DNA of 64,000 bases from Stenotrophomonas lactitubi (GTDB lineage: Bacteria; Pseudomonadota; Gammaproteobacteria; Xanthomonadales; Xanthomonadaceae). Of this stretch, positions 42,421-51,131 are shown in pieces (the stretch's first letter is position 1; each line of letters begins with the position of its first letter). Under the pieces are notes generated by a model. It was not told the DNA's origin, did not search any database, and saw only the letters and a list, made by a program, of their open reading frames with translations. Both the position numbers and the translations under genes were made by a program. The stretch lies in contig NZ_PHQX01000001.1 of assembly GCF_002803515.1 (NCBI RefSeq), positions 2,294,001 to 2,358,000 on the forward strand. Reading direction: 5' to 3'.

Positions 42421-44100
42421 TTAGACATCAAGCATCGGCACGTCAACCTTTGGCAGTAGTCGTGACGTGAAATAGCGGTCCTTGTAGTAGCGAATCTTGT
42501 CGCATTTGACGGGATGCGGAATGCCTTCGTACAGGAAGACCTCCTTGTCCGGCCCCATCGCCTTGAGCTCCTGCGGCAGCATCAGCGCGCGGCGCTCCTC
42601 GGTGAAGCTATGGGTCTTCTCACGCGCGTGGGTGACGTTCTTCTTGCGGATGGTGGTGTAGCCCAGCATGTCCGAATAGTCGTTGGCATCCTGCTGTTCG
42701 CGCGGGGCGTACAGGATCTGCAGCGCATGGTTGGTAATGATCGTGCGTGAGACTTCTCGGCCATAGGTGGCATCGAGCTGCGACATGCTCTGGATGATCG
42801 GTAGCAGGCGCACGTTGTAACCGGCCATGTAGGACACCGCCGAGGCGATGATTTCCACCTTGCCGATCGAGGTGAATTCGTCCATCAACAGCAGGCACTG
42901 GTATTTCAGGTCCGGATTGGACTTGGGCAGTTCCTTGGTATTGAGGTTGATCAGCTGGCTGAAGAACAGGTTGATGATCAACCGGCTTTCGGCCAGCTTG
43001 TTGGGCTGGATGCCGATGTAGATGGTCATCTTCTTCTTGCGCACGTCGGTGAGCAGGAAGTCGTTGGTGCTGGTGGCCTTGTCCAGTACCGGGTTGATCC
43101 AGGGATTCAACGGTTCCTTGAAGGTGCCCAGGATCGAGGCGAAGGTCTCGTCGGCCTGGGACAGCATGTTGGCGAACGCCGAGCGCGCGTTGCTGCTCAG
43201 GAATGGACGCTCGGACAGGCTCTTCAGGAACTTCTTCAGGTCGCTGCCATCACCGGAGGACAGGCGGTAGACCGCGCCCAGGGTCGGCGTGCCCTGCCCG
43301 CCCGGGAAGCCGCTGCTGCGCTCGTCATCCCAGTTCTCGAACAGATACAGGGTGAAGGCGATGAAGGCATTGCGCGCCTGGCTGATCCAGAACTTCTGGT
43401 CTTCCGAGCCATCGGGATAGAGCATCGCACCGATGCTCATCAGGTCCGAGACGCGGAACGCCGGGTCGTCGGAGACGTAGCTGAGCGGGTTCCAGCGATG
43501 GGTGCGGCGATCTTCGGCGAACGGATTGAACAGGTAGATCTCCTGCCCTTGGCTGGCGCGCCAACCGCTGGTCAGGTCGAAGTTCTCCTGCTTGATGTCC
43601 AGCACCACCAGCGATTCGCCGTACTCCAGCAGGTTCGGGATGACCACGCCGACGCCCTTGCCCGAACGGGTCGGGGCGGCCAGGATCACGAACTGCTGAC
43701 CGTCCAGCCGCACCAGCTTGCCACCATGGCTGCCGACCACGATGCTCTGCCCGCTCTTCTTGAACATGCCATGCTTGGCCAGATCGGCGCTGGTGGCAAA
43801 GCGCGCGTCACCATGCAGCGAGCGCTTGTCCTTCTTCAACAGCACGACCAGGCCGACGATGGCCAGCACCAGCAGCGGCAGGCCAAAGCCGAGGTAACCG
43901 GCCCATTTGATCTTGCCCACGAACGGGGCAACCTGCGGCTGACCGAGGGCGTGGAAATACTGGTAATAGGTATTCCAGGTGAGCAGCTTGGTATCCAGAC
44001 CAAGCAGCAGCAGCGTCAGGTAACCGGAAAGCACGAACCCGAGCAGCAGGGTCGCCAGCGTGATGACGGCGATGAGCAGATACTTCTTACTGGACAACAC
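42421..44100 (-). CDS. virD4: T4SS coupling protein VirD4
   Basis: An inner-membrane ATPase that recruits effectors by their XVIPCD. 559 residues; the start is GTG 44098-44100 (VLSSKKYLLIAVITLATLLL), five bases after GGAGGA. Two N-terminal helices occupy 5-35 and 66-90. Walker A is ILAAPTRSGKGVGVVIPN near residues 143-150. Walker B is YQCLLLMDEFTSIGKVEIIA near 395, and ITNHALQILYAPREQQDAND follows. The C-terminus lacks the acidic extension known from plasmid systems. The downstream gap separates it from virB7. Confidence 0.95.
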   Translation of the reverse strand: MLSSKKYLLIAVITLATLLLGFVLSGYLTLLLLGLDTKLLTWNTYYQYFHALGQPQVAPFVGKIKWAGYLGFGLPLLVLAIVGLVVLLKKDKRSLHGDARFATSADLAKHGMFKKSGQSIVVGSHGGKLVRLDGQQFVILAAPTRSGKGVGVVIPNLLEYGESLVVLDIKQENFDLTSGWRASQGQEIYLFNPFAEDRRTHRWNPLSYVSDDPAFRVSDLMSIGAMLYPDGSEDQKFWISQARNAFIAFTLYLFENWDDERSSGFPGGQGTPTLGAVYRLSSGDGSDLKKFLKSLSERPFLSSNARSAFANMLSQADETFASILGTFKEPLNPWINPVLDKATSTNDFLLTDVRKKKMTIYIGIQPNKLAESRLIINLFFSQLINLNTKELPKSNPDLKYQCLLLMDEFTSIGKVEIIASAVSYMAGYNVRLLPIIQSMSQLDATYGREVSRTIITNHALQILYAPREQQDANDYSDMLGYTTIRKKNVTHAREKTHSFTEERRALMLPQELKAMGPDKEVFLYEGIPHPVKCDKIRYYKDRYFTSRLLPKVDVPMLDV

Positions 44101-44138
44101 CCGAATCCTCCATGATGCGCCTCAATGGGCGCGACGGC

Positions 44139-44396
44139 TTAGCGGCGGCGTCGCTGCGACGCCTTCTTCCGCAGGTTGACTTCATTCTCCAGCCCGGGCT
44201 CCACGCCCTCTTCCCGCACCAGTTCCTCAAGGTACCGGCGCGCATCGGCCAACGACATCAGGTCGGTCAGACGCTCCCCATCGTCGACGATGACCGCATG
44301 GCCGACCACATCGCCGGGAGCGTACACCGGCTCGTGGGTCACCGCTACCAGACGGAAGCGGCCGCGTAGTTCCAGCTGATGGGTGTATTCCTGCAT
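44139..44396 (-). CDS. Small protein of unknown function upstream of virD4
   Basis: 85 residues from ATG 44394-44396 (MQEYTHQLELRGRFRLVAVT). It is cytoplasmic, mixed alpha/beta, with a strongly basic C-terminus (KKASQRRRR). HEPVYAPGDVVGHAVIVDDG and DLMSLADARRYLEELVREEG are its most distinctive parts. The gap to virD4 is 38 bp, and Xanthomonas T4SS loci also place a short gene here. I do not recognise the family. A role in control or substrate loading is possible but not supported. Confidence 0.7.
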   Translation of the reverse strand: MQEYTHQLELRGRFRLVAVTHEPVYAPGDVVGHAVIVDDGERLTDLMSLADARRYLEELVREEGVEPGLENEVNLRKKASQRRRR

Positions 44397-44518
44397 GTCT
44401 CATCTCCCTGATGGAATCCAGATGCCATTCCTGCAGCGTCCGATGATGCCTGCACGGCCGTGGTGGCGGCATGTAGACGACCCGTACGACAATACACGCT
44501 AAGGACGGGGAGATCGCG

Positions 44519-44971
44519 ATGGACTGGGTGGCACGCGCACGCACGCTGGCAATGGAGGCCCATACCGGCCAGGTCGACAAGGCAGGACAGCCCTACACCG
44601 GTCACGTTGGCCGGGTGGCCGCTGCCGTGCGCGGCGATGATGAGGCCGAGGTGGTGGCCTGGCTGCATGATGTGGTCGAGGACTGCCCTGCCTTCGCTGA
44701 GCGGGTGCACGCCTTCCCAGACCCGTTGCAGCACGCGGTGCGGTTGCTCAGCAGGACGTCTGCGACGGATGCCGCCACGTACTACACGCGGATAGCGGCG
44801 GATCCGCTGGCGCTGAAGGTCAAGCTGGCCGATATCGCCGACAACGCCGATGAAACGCGGCTGGCGTCTCTGGATGCCGCCACCGCCGAGCGCCTGCGTG
44901 ACAAATACCGACAGGCCCTGGCGGCGCTTGGCCAGCAGGCAGCACGGGCAGCACCACCCATCGAACACTGA
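44519..44971 (+). CDS. HD-domain phosphohydrolase-like protein (RelA/SpoT hydrolase type)
   Basis: 150 residues from ATG 44519, with GGGGAG ahead. It resembles a single-domain (p)ppGpp hydrolase: AMEAHTGQVDKAGQPYTGHV begins the domain, AWLHDVVEDCPAFAER carries the metal-binding HD at residues 50-51, and ALKVKLADIADNADE matches the conserved hydrolase end (D/N in ADxxxN). No synthetase, TGS or ACT domain is present. It could be a small alarmone hydrolase or another HD nucleotidase. It diverges from the T4SS locus. Confidence 0.8.
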   Translation: MDWVARARTLAMEAHTGQVDKAGQPYTGHVGRVAAAVRGDDEAEVVAWLHDVVEDCPAFAERVHAFPDPLQHAVRLLSRTSATDAATYYTRIAADPLALKVKLADIADNADETRLASLDAATAERLRDKYRQALAALGQQAARAAPPIEH

Positions 44972-45048
44972 TTTACCCCCAGCCTGGCTGATGCCTGCTG
45001 CAATGCAGCAGTACAATGTGGCGCTTCCCCGCCCCTTTGCGCCCCCGC

Positions 45049-46260
45049 ATGAGCCCCAATTCCCCTCTGGCCGCTCGGCTGACGCCGCGCCAGCGCACCC
45101 TGATCATCCTCGCCCTGTCGTTGGGCGGCTTCGCCATCGGCACCAGTGAATTCGCCAGCATGGGCCTGATGCTGGAGATCAGCCGCGGCCTTTCGATCAG
45201 CGAAACACAGGTCGGACACCTGATCAGCGCTTACGCTATCGGCGTGGTGGTCGGTGCACCGATCCTGGCCTTCGTCGGCGCCAGCTTCCCGCGCCGCAAG
45301 CTGCTGCTGGCGCTGATGGGCTTCTATGCCGTCGGCAATCTGGCCAGCGCGTTGGCGCCGAACTACGGCACGATGCTGGTGGCGCGCTTCGTCGCTGGCC
45401 TGCCGCATGGCGCCTACTTCGGCGTGGCGATGCTGGTGGCGGCCGCAATCAGCCCGGCCGGCCAGCGCGGCCAAGCGATGTCGCGCGTGCTGCTCGGGCT
45501 GTCCGTGGCCATCCTCATCGGCAATCCGCTGACCACCTGGTTGGGCCAGCAACTGAGCTGGCGCACCGCCTTCGCCCTGGTCAGCGTGCTGGCCATCGCC
45601 ACGGTGGCGATGATCGCGCGCTTTCTGCTACCCGACCCGGATGAGGTGCGGACCTCGCCGATGCGCGAACTGCGCGCATTCAACACCACCCAGGTATGGC
45701 TGGCGCTGTCGATCGGCGCGGTGGGCTTTGCCGGCATGTTCTGCGTGTTCACCTATCTGGCACCGACTCTGGTGCAGGTGACCGGCGTGGCCGAATCGTG
45801 GATGCCGCTGGCGGTGGGCGTGTTCGGCATCGGCGCGATCATCGGCAACATCGCCGGCGGCTGGCTGGTCGACAAGTTCCACTTCAAGGCCGCTGCGGTG
45901 GTGCTGCTGTGGTCGATCGTGATGCTGCTGCTGTACCCGCTGGCCGCCGAGTCGGTGTGGACCATCGGCCCGATGATCGTCACCGTGGGCACGATGGGCG
46001 CCCTCGCCGCGGTGCTGCAGACCCGCCTGATGGACGTGGCCGGCGAAGCGCAGACCCTGGCCGCCGCCTCCAACCATGCTGCGTTCAACACCGCCAATGC
46101 ACTCGGCCCATGGCTGGGCGGCATGGCGATCAGCGCCGGTTTCAGCCCGGCCACCACCGGTTACGTAGGTGCGGCGACTGCGGTCGGCGGCCTGCTGCTG
46201 TGGTGCGTGTCGGTGATGCTGGAGAAGAACCGCAAGGCCGCTGTCGCCGGCAGCCGTTGA
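45049..46260 (+). CDS. MFS transporter (AraJ/YdhP-type)
   Basis: An inner-membrane transporter of 403 residues from ATG 45049 (MSPNSPLAARLTPRQRTLII). Twelve hydrophobic segments can be counted. The first is RTLIILALSLGGFAIGTSEF, with the subfamily mark GTSEFxxMG. The loop FPRRKLLLALMGFYAVGNLA is the MFS motif between helices 2 and 3. ARFVAGLPHGAYFGVAMLVA has the HGAYFG segment common in AraJ/YdhP. Such proteins export sugars or drugs; substrate unknown. Confidence 0.93.
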   Translation: MSPNSPLAARLTPRQRTLIILALSLGGFAIGTSEFASMGLMLEISRGLSISETQVGHLISAYAIGVVVGAPILAFVGASFPRRKLLLALMGFYAVGNLASALAPNYGTMLVARFVAGLPHGAYFGVAMLVAAAISPAGQRGQAMSRVLLGLSVAILIGNPLTTWLGQQLSWRTAFALVSVLAIATVAMIARFLLPDPDEVRTSPMRELRAFNTTQVWLALSIGAVGFAGMFCVFTYLAPTLVQVTGVAESWMPLAVGVFGIGAIIGNIAGGWLVDKFHFKAAAVVLLWSIVMLLLYPLAAESVWTIGPMIVTVGTMGALAAVLQTRLMDVAGEAQTLAAASNHAAFNTANALGPWLGGMAISAGFSPATTGYVGAATAVGGLLLWCVSVMLEKNRKAAVAGSR

Positions 46261-46407
46261 AGCACGCGACGGATCGCCTGCCGTCGCCGGAGCGACGGCG
46301 ACGATCCGGTCGCAGCACTCTCCAGCTTCTCATCGCCTCGGTGATGCCCCACCATCTGCGCAGATCGGCCGCAACCGGCGGCCGAGGGTCTTGCTCAAGG
46401 ATGCTCA

Positions 46408-46881
46408 GTGGCAGTCACTCCCCATAGACGCGAGAAGCTGCTCGATGACCTGCTTTCGCTGGGCCGCAACTGGGCCTTGGCAATCGCCATCGCCGGTGCC
46501 GGCGCGGCGGTGCACTACAGCGAAACGGTCTACGAGGCTGGACTCTGGCGCGGGCTGCTGCCCACGCTCTGCTTCCTCGTCAGCGTGGTCTGGATCGTGC
46601 TGAGCATCATCCGCTTCGACCTGACGCTGCAACAACATTTCGAACGCAAGCGCTCGCGCTGGCTCAGCCGCCTGCTGTATGTGGTACTGCTGGGTGCTGG
46701 CATCGCGGCGGTGTTCTTCGTGATGGAGCTGGCCGGGAACAACCATATCGCCAAGATGTGCGACTCCGTAGCGAACGAGCCTGGCAGCCGCATCCATCGG
46801 TCCGAGGAGTGCCAGCGGCTGTTCAAGCACCGGGCCGAATACCGGCGCCGCCTGGAAGCGGCGGACGGCGAGTTCGACTGA
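46408..46881 (+). CDS. Membrane protein of unknown function
   Basis: 157 residues from GTG 46408 (VAVTPHRREKLLDDLLSLGR). Three hydrophobic segments are seen: residues 22-37 (NWALAIAIAGAGAAVHYS), 48-66 (LLPTLCFLVSVVWIVLSIIR) and 88-108 (LLYVVLLGAGIAAVFFVMEL). A soluble end has two Cys (AKMCDSVANE, SEECQRLFKH). I do not recognise the family. An imperfect run of 8-bp stem GCCGTCGC/GCGACGGC (46280-46299) precedes it. Start choice is uncertain. Confidence 0.65.
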   Translation: MAVTPHRREKLLDDLLSLGRNWALAIAIAGAGAAVHYSETVYEAGLWRGLLPTLCFLVSVVWIVLSIIRFDLTLQQHFERKRSRWLSRLLYVVLLGAGIAAVFFVMELAGNNHIAKMCDSVANEPGSRIHRSEECQRLFKHRAEYRRRLEAADGEFD

Positions 46882-46993
46882 GGCGATCGCGATTCGCTTG
46901 CGGTAACCACACTGCAGGTTGACGAACACGCGGCGTAGATCCGCCTTGCTGCAGAGTTGCGTACGCCAGCTTCCGAAGCGCGACACAGCCCTC

Positions 46994-47263
46994 ATGCACC
47001 GCCAGATTTCCCCCACCTGCCACGATGCGATTGCCCTGCGGGCCGGCGCGCTGGGCAGCGTGCTGGGCGTGGCGCTGTTCAAGGCCTTTGCCTTGTCCGC
47101 CGCAGCGGCCGGCTCGATGATGACGGTCGGGCTGTGGTTGCTGGGATGTGTGCTGCTGGCGGCCTGGGCGCTGGCGGCCTGCCTGACCTGCCTGGCCCTG
47201 AGTCGGCGCGTGTTCGTGTTGATGCTCGCGCTGTCGACGGTGTTCCTGATCTGCATTGCCTGA
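46994..47263 (+). CDS. Small membrane protein of unknown function
   Basis: 89 residues from ATG 46994. It has three hydrophobic segments: LRAGALGSVLGVALFKAFAL, MTVGLWLLGCVLLAAWALAA and VFVLMLALSTVFLICIA. The N-terminus MHRQISPTCHDAIALRAGAL is short and soluble. No family recognised. A longer frame starts at 46919 but the extra part is not hydrophobic or conserved-looking. Such small integral proteins are common in this genus. It is probably real because the hydrophobic pattern is regular. Confidence 0.55.
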   Translation: MHRQISPTCHDAIALRAGALGSVLGVALFKAFALSAAAAGSMMTVGLWLLGCVLLAAWALAACLTCLALSRRVFVLMLALSTVFLICIA

Positions 47264-47295
47264 CCGGCAGCGGTCAGCCCTGAGCATTGTCACAA

Positions 47296-47312
47296 TTGTT
47301 ATTCAATAACAA
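47296..47312. promoter_or_regulatory. 17-bp perfect palindrome upstream of a lipoprotein gene
   Basis: TTGTTATTCAATAACAA is an 8-1-8 palindrome in an AT-rich spot about 80 bp before ATG 47391. It is most likely a binding site for a homodimeric regulator. Preceding ATTGTCACAATTG is also partly symmetric. Target and regulator are unknown. Confidence 0.5.
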
Positions 47313-47390
47313 GTGCTGCCAGTCGGATTGCGCGTGCGCGCGGTCACGGATTGAATTCGATGGCCAGCCCGGCCCCTTCCCGAGACCCCC

Positions 47391-47639
47391 ATGCGCCTCC
47401 TGCAGCCCCTGTTCCGCTCCGCCCTCTGCGCCCTTGTCCTCGCGTCGATCAGCGCCTGTGCCACCTATGACGATTCGGCCATGCATGCCGCCTGCCAGGA
47501 GTCGCCGCATGTGAAGGACCTGCCGCCGGAGGTTGCCGCCCGCGAAAGCCGATGCAGCAAGAGCGTTGAGGTCTGGTCGAGCGAGCGCAAAGGCAGTGAC
47601 CAGCCGCTGGACCTGAGCGGCAAGAAGAAGGATCTCTGA
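47391..47639 (+). CDS. Small lipoprotein of unknown function
   Basis: 82 residues from ATG 47391. The signal sequence MRLLQPLFRSALCALVLASI ends in the lipobox ISAC, giving a mature Cys-anchored protein of about 60 residues. Two further Cys are present (HAACQESP, ESRCSKSV). The end PLDLSGKKKDL is polar. No recognised family. A 10-bp GC hairpin follows (47648-47672), consistent with a single-gene unit. Confidence 0.7.
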   Translation: MRLLQPLFRSALCALVLASISACATYDDSAMHAACQESPHVKDLPPEVAARESRCSKSVEVWSSERKGSDQPLDLSGKKKDL

Positions 47640-47647
47640 AATAGGGC

Positions 47648-47672
47648 GGCGCAGCCCTGAGCGGGCTGCGCC
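47648..47672. terminator. GC hairpin between converging genes
   Basis: GGCGCAGCCC and GGGCTGCGCC form a perfect 10-bp stem around TGAGC. There is no T-run. It lies between the lipoprotein gene and the end of the FAD monooxygenase gene and probably ends both transcripts. Confidence 0.65.
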
Positions 47673-47677
47673 GGGAC

Positions 47678-49213
47678 TCAGGCAATCGCATCGCTGCCAA
47701 TCGGGCTCGTCCATTCCCGTACGGCCTGCGCCAGTCCTGCCGCATCGGCACCATCACTGGCCCAGGCGACAATGCCATCCGGACGAACCAGCAGCGCGGA
47801 CAGGCCCAGCGAATCGACAGCCGGCTGCGCGATGGACAGGATACGGGCTCGTTCGACATCAACCGCCTCGCACGACGAGGCAGCAGCATCGAACACGAGC
47901 AGCAACGCCTGCCCTGCGCGCAGCAGTTCACCCATGCGGCGACCATCGACCAGCAGGAAATCCGGCGTGCTGCGGCCCACCAGCGGATGGGCCTGACCCA
48001 GATCCAGCTGCTGGCCCACACCCCACACGCGCTCGGCGAGATACGTAGCGCCATCACGCGTTTCTGCCAGATCGGCCACGATCGCAGCCAATGCACGTGA
48101 ACCCGCACTTGGGCGCATCAATGCGACCTGCGCGCGCGACCACTCCAGCACTCGGGCGCCGATAGGGTGGCGTTCGGCCTGATAGGTATCCAACAGCGCT
48201 TCATCTGCGTCGCCGCGCACGACGGCGGCGAGCTTCCAGCCCAGATTCATCGCATCCCCCAGGCCCAGGTTCAGCCCCTGCCCGCCCAGCGGTGAATGCA
48301 CATGCGCGGCATCGCCCGCCAACAGCACGCGGCCACGGCGATAGGCGGTGGCCTGCCGTGCGCCATCGGTCCAGGTGGTGGCCAGCTGCAGCGTGGTGAT
48401 CGTTGCTTCACGGCCGGAGATACGCCGCAGCAGCGCCTGTGCCGTATCGCGGTCGAGCGGCTGGCGATGGCCGGCGCCGCCGTCGAAATCAGCCAGGGCG
48501 ATCGTGCCCGGCGGATTGAAATTGCACATGCCCTGCGCGGTGGTGTGACGCCCCGGGCTGAGCACCGTCGGATCCTCGAGCTCGACGCTGAGCGAGTGCC
48601 CGGTGAACTCCGGATCGGTACCGGCGAAGCTGAAACCGCACTGCTTGCGCACGGTGCTGCGGCCACCATCGCAGCCGACCAGCCAGCGCCCGCGGAAGGT
48701 CTGCCCGCCCGCCTCGACCTGGGCCTCGTCGGAACCCAACCGCACGTCCTGCACGCCCGCACCACGCAGTATCACCACGCCCAGCGCCTGCGCGCGCTCG
48801 GCCAGTACGGCCTCCAGCGCCTGCAGTTCCACCGCCATCTGCGTGCCGACCGGGCTGGGCAGCCGCCAGGGCCAGCGATCGCTGTCGACGTTGTCCAGCG
48901 CGAACGGGATACCCGCGAAGTGCCCGCCCAGCCTGCGCGGCTGCGACAACCAATGCGCGGTGCCCGGCGGCGGCGGGCCTTTCTCCGGTTTCAGCACCTG
49001 GCCGGCAGCCACGGCGTCCAGCAGACCGCGCCGGTCGAGCGCCTCCAGCGTGGGGGCATTCAAGCCGCGCAGCCCGAACGGCAGGCGCTTCAACGGCGAA
49101 TCCGGCGAGGCCGCCTGCTCCAGCACCAGCACCGAGCATCCCGCCTGGCCCAGTTCGCAGGCCAGGAACAGCCCAACCGGGCCAGCCCCGGCAATGACGA
49201 CGTCGTACAGCAT
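47678..49213 (-). CDS. FAD-dependent aromatic monooxygenase (PheA/TfdB-type)
   Basis: 511 residues from ATG 49211-49213 (MLYDVVIAGAGPVGLFLACE). The FAD-binding Rossmann motif is GAGPVGLFLACELGQAG. The DG motif is LVGCDGGRSTVRK. The second FAD motif is VLLAGDAAHVHSPLGGQGLN. A C-terminal thioredoxin-like domain (from about 385) is typical of rifampicin/phenol/tetracycline-type flavin monooxygenases. Resistance or catabolic substrates cannot be told apart by sequence. The divergent TetR gene probably represses it through 49261-49273. Confidence 0.92.
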   Translation of the reverse strand: MLYDVVIAGAGPVGLFLACELGQAGCSVLVLEQAASPDSPLKRLPFGLRGLNAPTLEALDRRGLLDAVAAGQVLKPEKGPPPPGTAHWLSQPRRLGGHFAGIPFALDNVDSDRWPWRLPSPVGTQMAVELQALEAVLAERAQALGVVILRGAGVQDVRLGSDEAQVEAGGQTFRGRWLVGCDGGRSTVRKQCGFSFAGTDPEFTGHSLSVELEDPTVLSPGRHTTAQGMCNFNPPGTIALADFDGGAGHRQPLDRDTAQALLRRISGREATITTLQLATTWTDGARQATAYRRGRVLLAGDAAHVHSPLGGQGLNLGLGDAMNLGWKLAAVVRGDADEALLDTYQAERHPIGARVLEWSRAQVALMRPSAGSRALAAIVADLAETRDGATYLAERVWGVGQQLDLGQAHPLVGRSTPDFLLVDGRRMGELLRAGQALLLVFDAAASSCEAVDVERARILSIAQPAVDSLGLSALLVRPDGIVAWASDGADAAGLAQAVREWTSPIGSDAIA

Positions 49214-49260
49214 TGGAAATCCTCGTGAGCCCCGGGTCGGCGCTCTGGCTGCGACAATGT

Positions 49261-49273
49261 TACACTCGGTGTA
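49261..49273. promoter_or_regulatory. TetR-type operator in the divergent promoter region
   Basis: TACACTCGGTGTA is a 5-3-5 palindrome, 22 bp before the TetR start and 47 bp before the monooxygenase start. It has the usual form of TetR family operators and sits where it could control both genes. Confidence 0.65.
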
Positions 49274-49295
49274 CGTTTCCACAAGTGAACCGCCC

Positions 49296-50000
49296 ATGAG
49301 CCCGCCACCCGGCCGTCGCGAGCAGCGCAAAGCCGAGACCCGCCAGGCGATTTCCGACGTCGCCACCCGGTTGATCATCGAGCGCGGCTTCGAGGCCGTG
49401 TCGATGAGCGAGATCGCCGACGCCGCCGGGGTGTCGCGCAAGACGGTGTTCAACTACTTCGCCAGCAAGGAACAGCTGGTGTTCGACCGTGATGAGGAAG
49501 CGCGGCAGCTGCTGCGCGAGGGTATGGGCTCGCGCACGTCCATGACACCGCTGGCCGCCTTCCAGGCGCTGGTGCGGGAACTGCTGGACAACGGCCATCC
49601 ATTGCTGCGGATCAACGCCGGCGCAGCGTCGTTCTGGAAAACCGTGGCCCAGAGCGCGGTGCTGGTGGCCCATGCGCGGCAGCTGCAGGCGCTGCTGACC
49701 GATGACCTGGCACAGTTGATGGCTGAGTCTGCGGGCCGACCTATCGGTGACGCCGACGCGCGCCTGGCCGCGTCGATGCTGATGGCGTCGATGGTGGCCG
49801 CCTACGAACACGGGCTGCGCGAGCTGTCCTGTGGCGGCGACCCGCGGCAGTCGATGGTGCCGTTGATCGTGCGCGGCGCGACAGGGACCTTGGTGGCATT
49901 GGCCGGTACGCCGTATACCGACCCGGCGCAGCGCCTGCCCAGCGCTCTGCGGATCGGGGCGCTGGACGAGGCCCCGGCAACTACCGCCCGGGGCCCGTGA
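49296..50000 (+). CDS. TetR/AcrR-family transcriptional regulator
   Basis: 234 residues from ATG 49296 (MSPPPGRREQRKAETRQAIS). The N-terminal helix-turn-helix is ERGFEAVSMSEIADAAGVSR KTVFNYFASKEQLVFDRDEE, residues 30-68. The C-terminal ligand domain (ALVRELLDNGHPLLRINAGA, AASMLMASMVAAYEHGLREL) is helical. It is divergent from the FAD monooxygenase with 82 bp between starts and a palindrome in between, so it likely represses that gene and itself. Confidence 0.92.
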   Translation: MSPPPGRREQRKAETRQAISDVATRLIIERGFEAVSMSEIADAAGVSRKTVFNYFASKEQLVFDRDEEARQLLREGMGSRTSMTPLAAFQALVRELLDNGHPLLRINAGAASFWKTVAQSAVLVAHARQLQALLTDDLAQLMAESAGRPIGDADARLAASMLMASMVAAYEHGLRELSCGGDPRQSMVPLIVRGATGTLVALAGTPYTDPAQRLPSALRIGALDEAPATTARGP

Positions 50001-50011
50001 TGGCAGACGTT

Positions 50012-50419
50012 CTACTGGACGTTGATCACCACATCGTCCGGGGCCAGGAAATTGCCGCTATTGCTGCGTGATGCCGAGATCACGTAGGTCCCGGGTGCAG
50101 TGATCGTGCCATTGCAATGCCGTACGGGCGTGGTGTTGCCACCATCCAGATTGCCGCTGGTCTCGCACAGCATCTTGCCGTTGGCGAACACGTAGAAATT
50201 GCTGGTGCCATCCACCCTCCCGCCACCGGTGATGTAGATTTCCGACGGCGATCCGGCTACGCGTGGCAACGTTCCAACTTCGAATCGTGCCTTCACCGGG
50301 TGCGGCAACAAGCTGGGACAGGTCATCACGAAACCGTCCCGCGAAAAGCAGACTTCAGCATGGGCTACTGCGGGAGCGGCCATCAGGGCCACGAGCAATA
50401 CAGACGTTCTGAACTCCAT
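50012..50419 (-). CDS. Exported protein of unknown function
   Basis: 135 residues from ATG 50417-50419, with a signal peptide (MEFRTSVLLVALMAAPAVAH, cut near AHAE). The mature part has EVCFSRDGFVMTCPSLLPHP and a beta-rich domain with IYITGGGRVDGTSNFYVFAN, CNGTITAPGTYVISASRSNS. Four cysteines could pair. The family is not recognised. It converges with the TetR gene and leaves only 11 bp between them. Confidence 0.75.
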   Translation of the reverse strand: MEFRTSVLLVALMAAPAVAHAEVCFSRDGFVMTCPSLLPHPVKARFEVGTLPRVAGSPSEIYITGGGRVDGTSNFYVFANGKMLCETSGNLDGGNTTPVRHCNGTITAPGTYVISASRSNSGNFLAPDDVVINVQ

Positions 50420-50639
50420 TCCAGCGTCTCCAGATGATCCCAGCGGAATCGCTGGGACCACCGTGGTAGCGATGGTCGTGTTACACGGGCATGAAGCAAA
50501 GGCAAAGCGCGGCGCTGCCGGCGGATGGCCGCGCCGCTGAAAGCCGCTGGTAGCGAGCATCTACGGGAAAACGGCGCGCCGTGCACCCATGCGTGCGGGA
50601 TGTCCACGGCCCCCTGCCAGATGATCGGCGCCGCGATCG

Positions 50640-50921
50640 TCAGCCCGAGCAGGACACCAGCATCGAGCGCGTGGCCATCTGGGTGGAGGTGAAGCCGTTC
50701 TTGTTGCCCACCGCAATGGCGTTGCCCTCGTCGCCATCCTTGCTGAAGACCACGTAGCCACCGGGGCACATCTGCCCGGCTTTCTCGTAGCAACCGCTCC
50801 AGGAACTGGAGCCGCTGCAGTCGATGGAAACGCCACGGCGGCCGTCGGGAGTGACCGTCATCTTGGCGGTGGTGCAGCCGGTCAGCGTGGCGAGGAACAG
50901 CAGCGGAACGAACAACTTCAT
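50640..50921 (-). CDS. Small lipoprotein of unknown function
   Basis: 93 residues from ATG 50919-50921. The lipobox is LTGC (MKLFVPLLFLATLTGCTTAK). The mature part carries VTPDGRRGVSIDCSGSSSWS, GCYEKAGQMCPGGYVVFSKD and an end VSCSG with several Cys. The motif GVSIDCSG...CYxxAGxxCPxGY is shared by small enterobacterial lipoproteins of unknown role. It stands alone, leftward, ahead of the two-component genes that run rightward. Confidence 0.8.
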   Translation of the reverse strand: MKLFVPLLFLATLTGCTTAKMTVTPDGRRGVSIDCSGSSSWSGCYEKAGQMCPGGYVVFSKDGDEGNAIAVGNKNGFTSTQMATRSMLVSCSG

Positions 50922-51131
50922 GGTGACTCCAGGGATGGGAACTGCGAAGGGCGCCAAGGCTGGAGCGCCTGGATTGCGTGAACCTTGCGCCGCACCCTCG
51001 GTTTCATCGCGCCCCGCCATGGCCTTCCGGCAGATGCGGAGGCACGCCATGTTCACGCAATGTTCCTGTAATACGGTGCCGGCGCGTGCCGAACCGCCCT
51101 TCTACGGCCCCCTCCTGCTCAAGCCCTGCTG

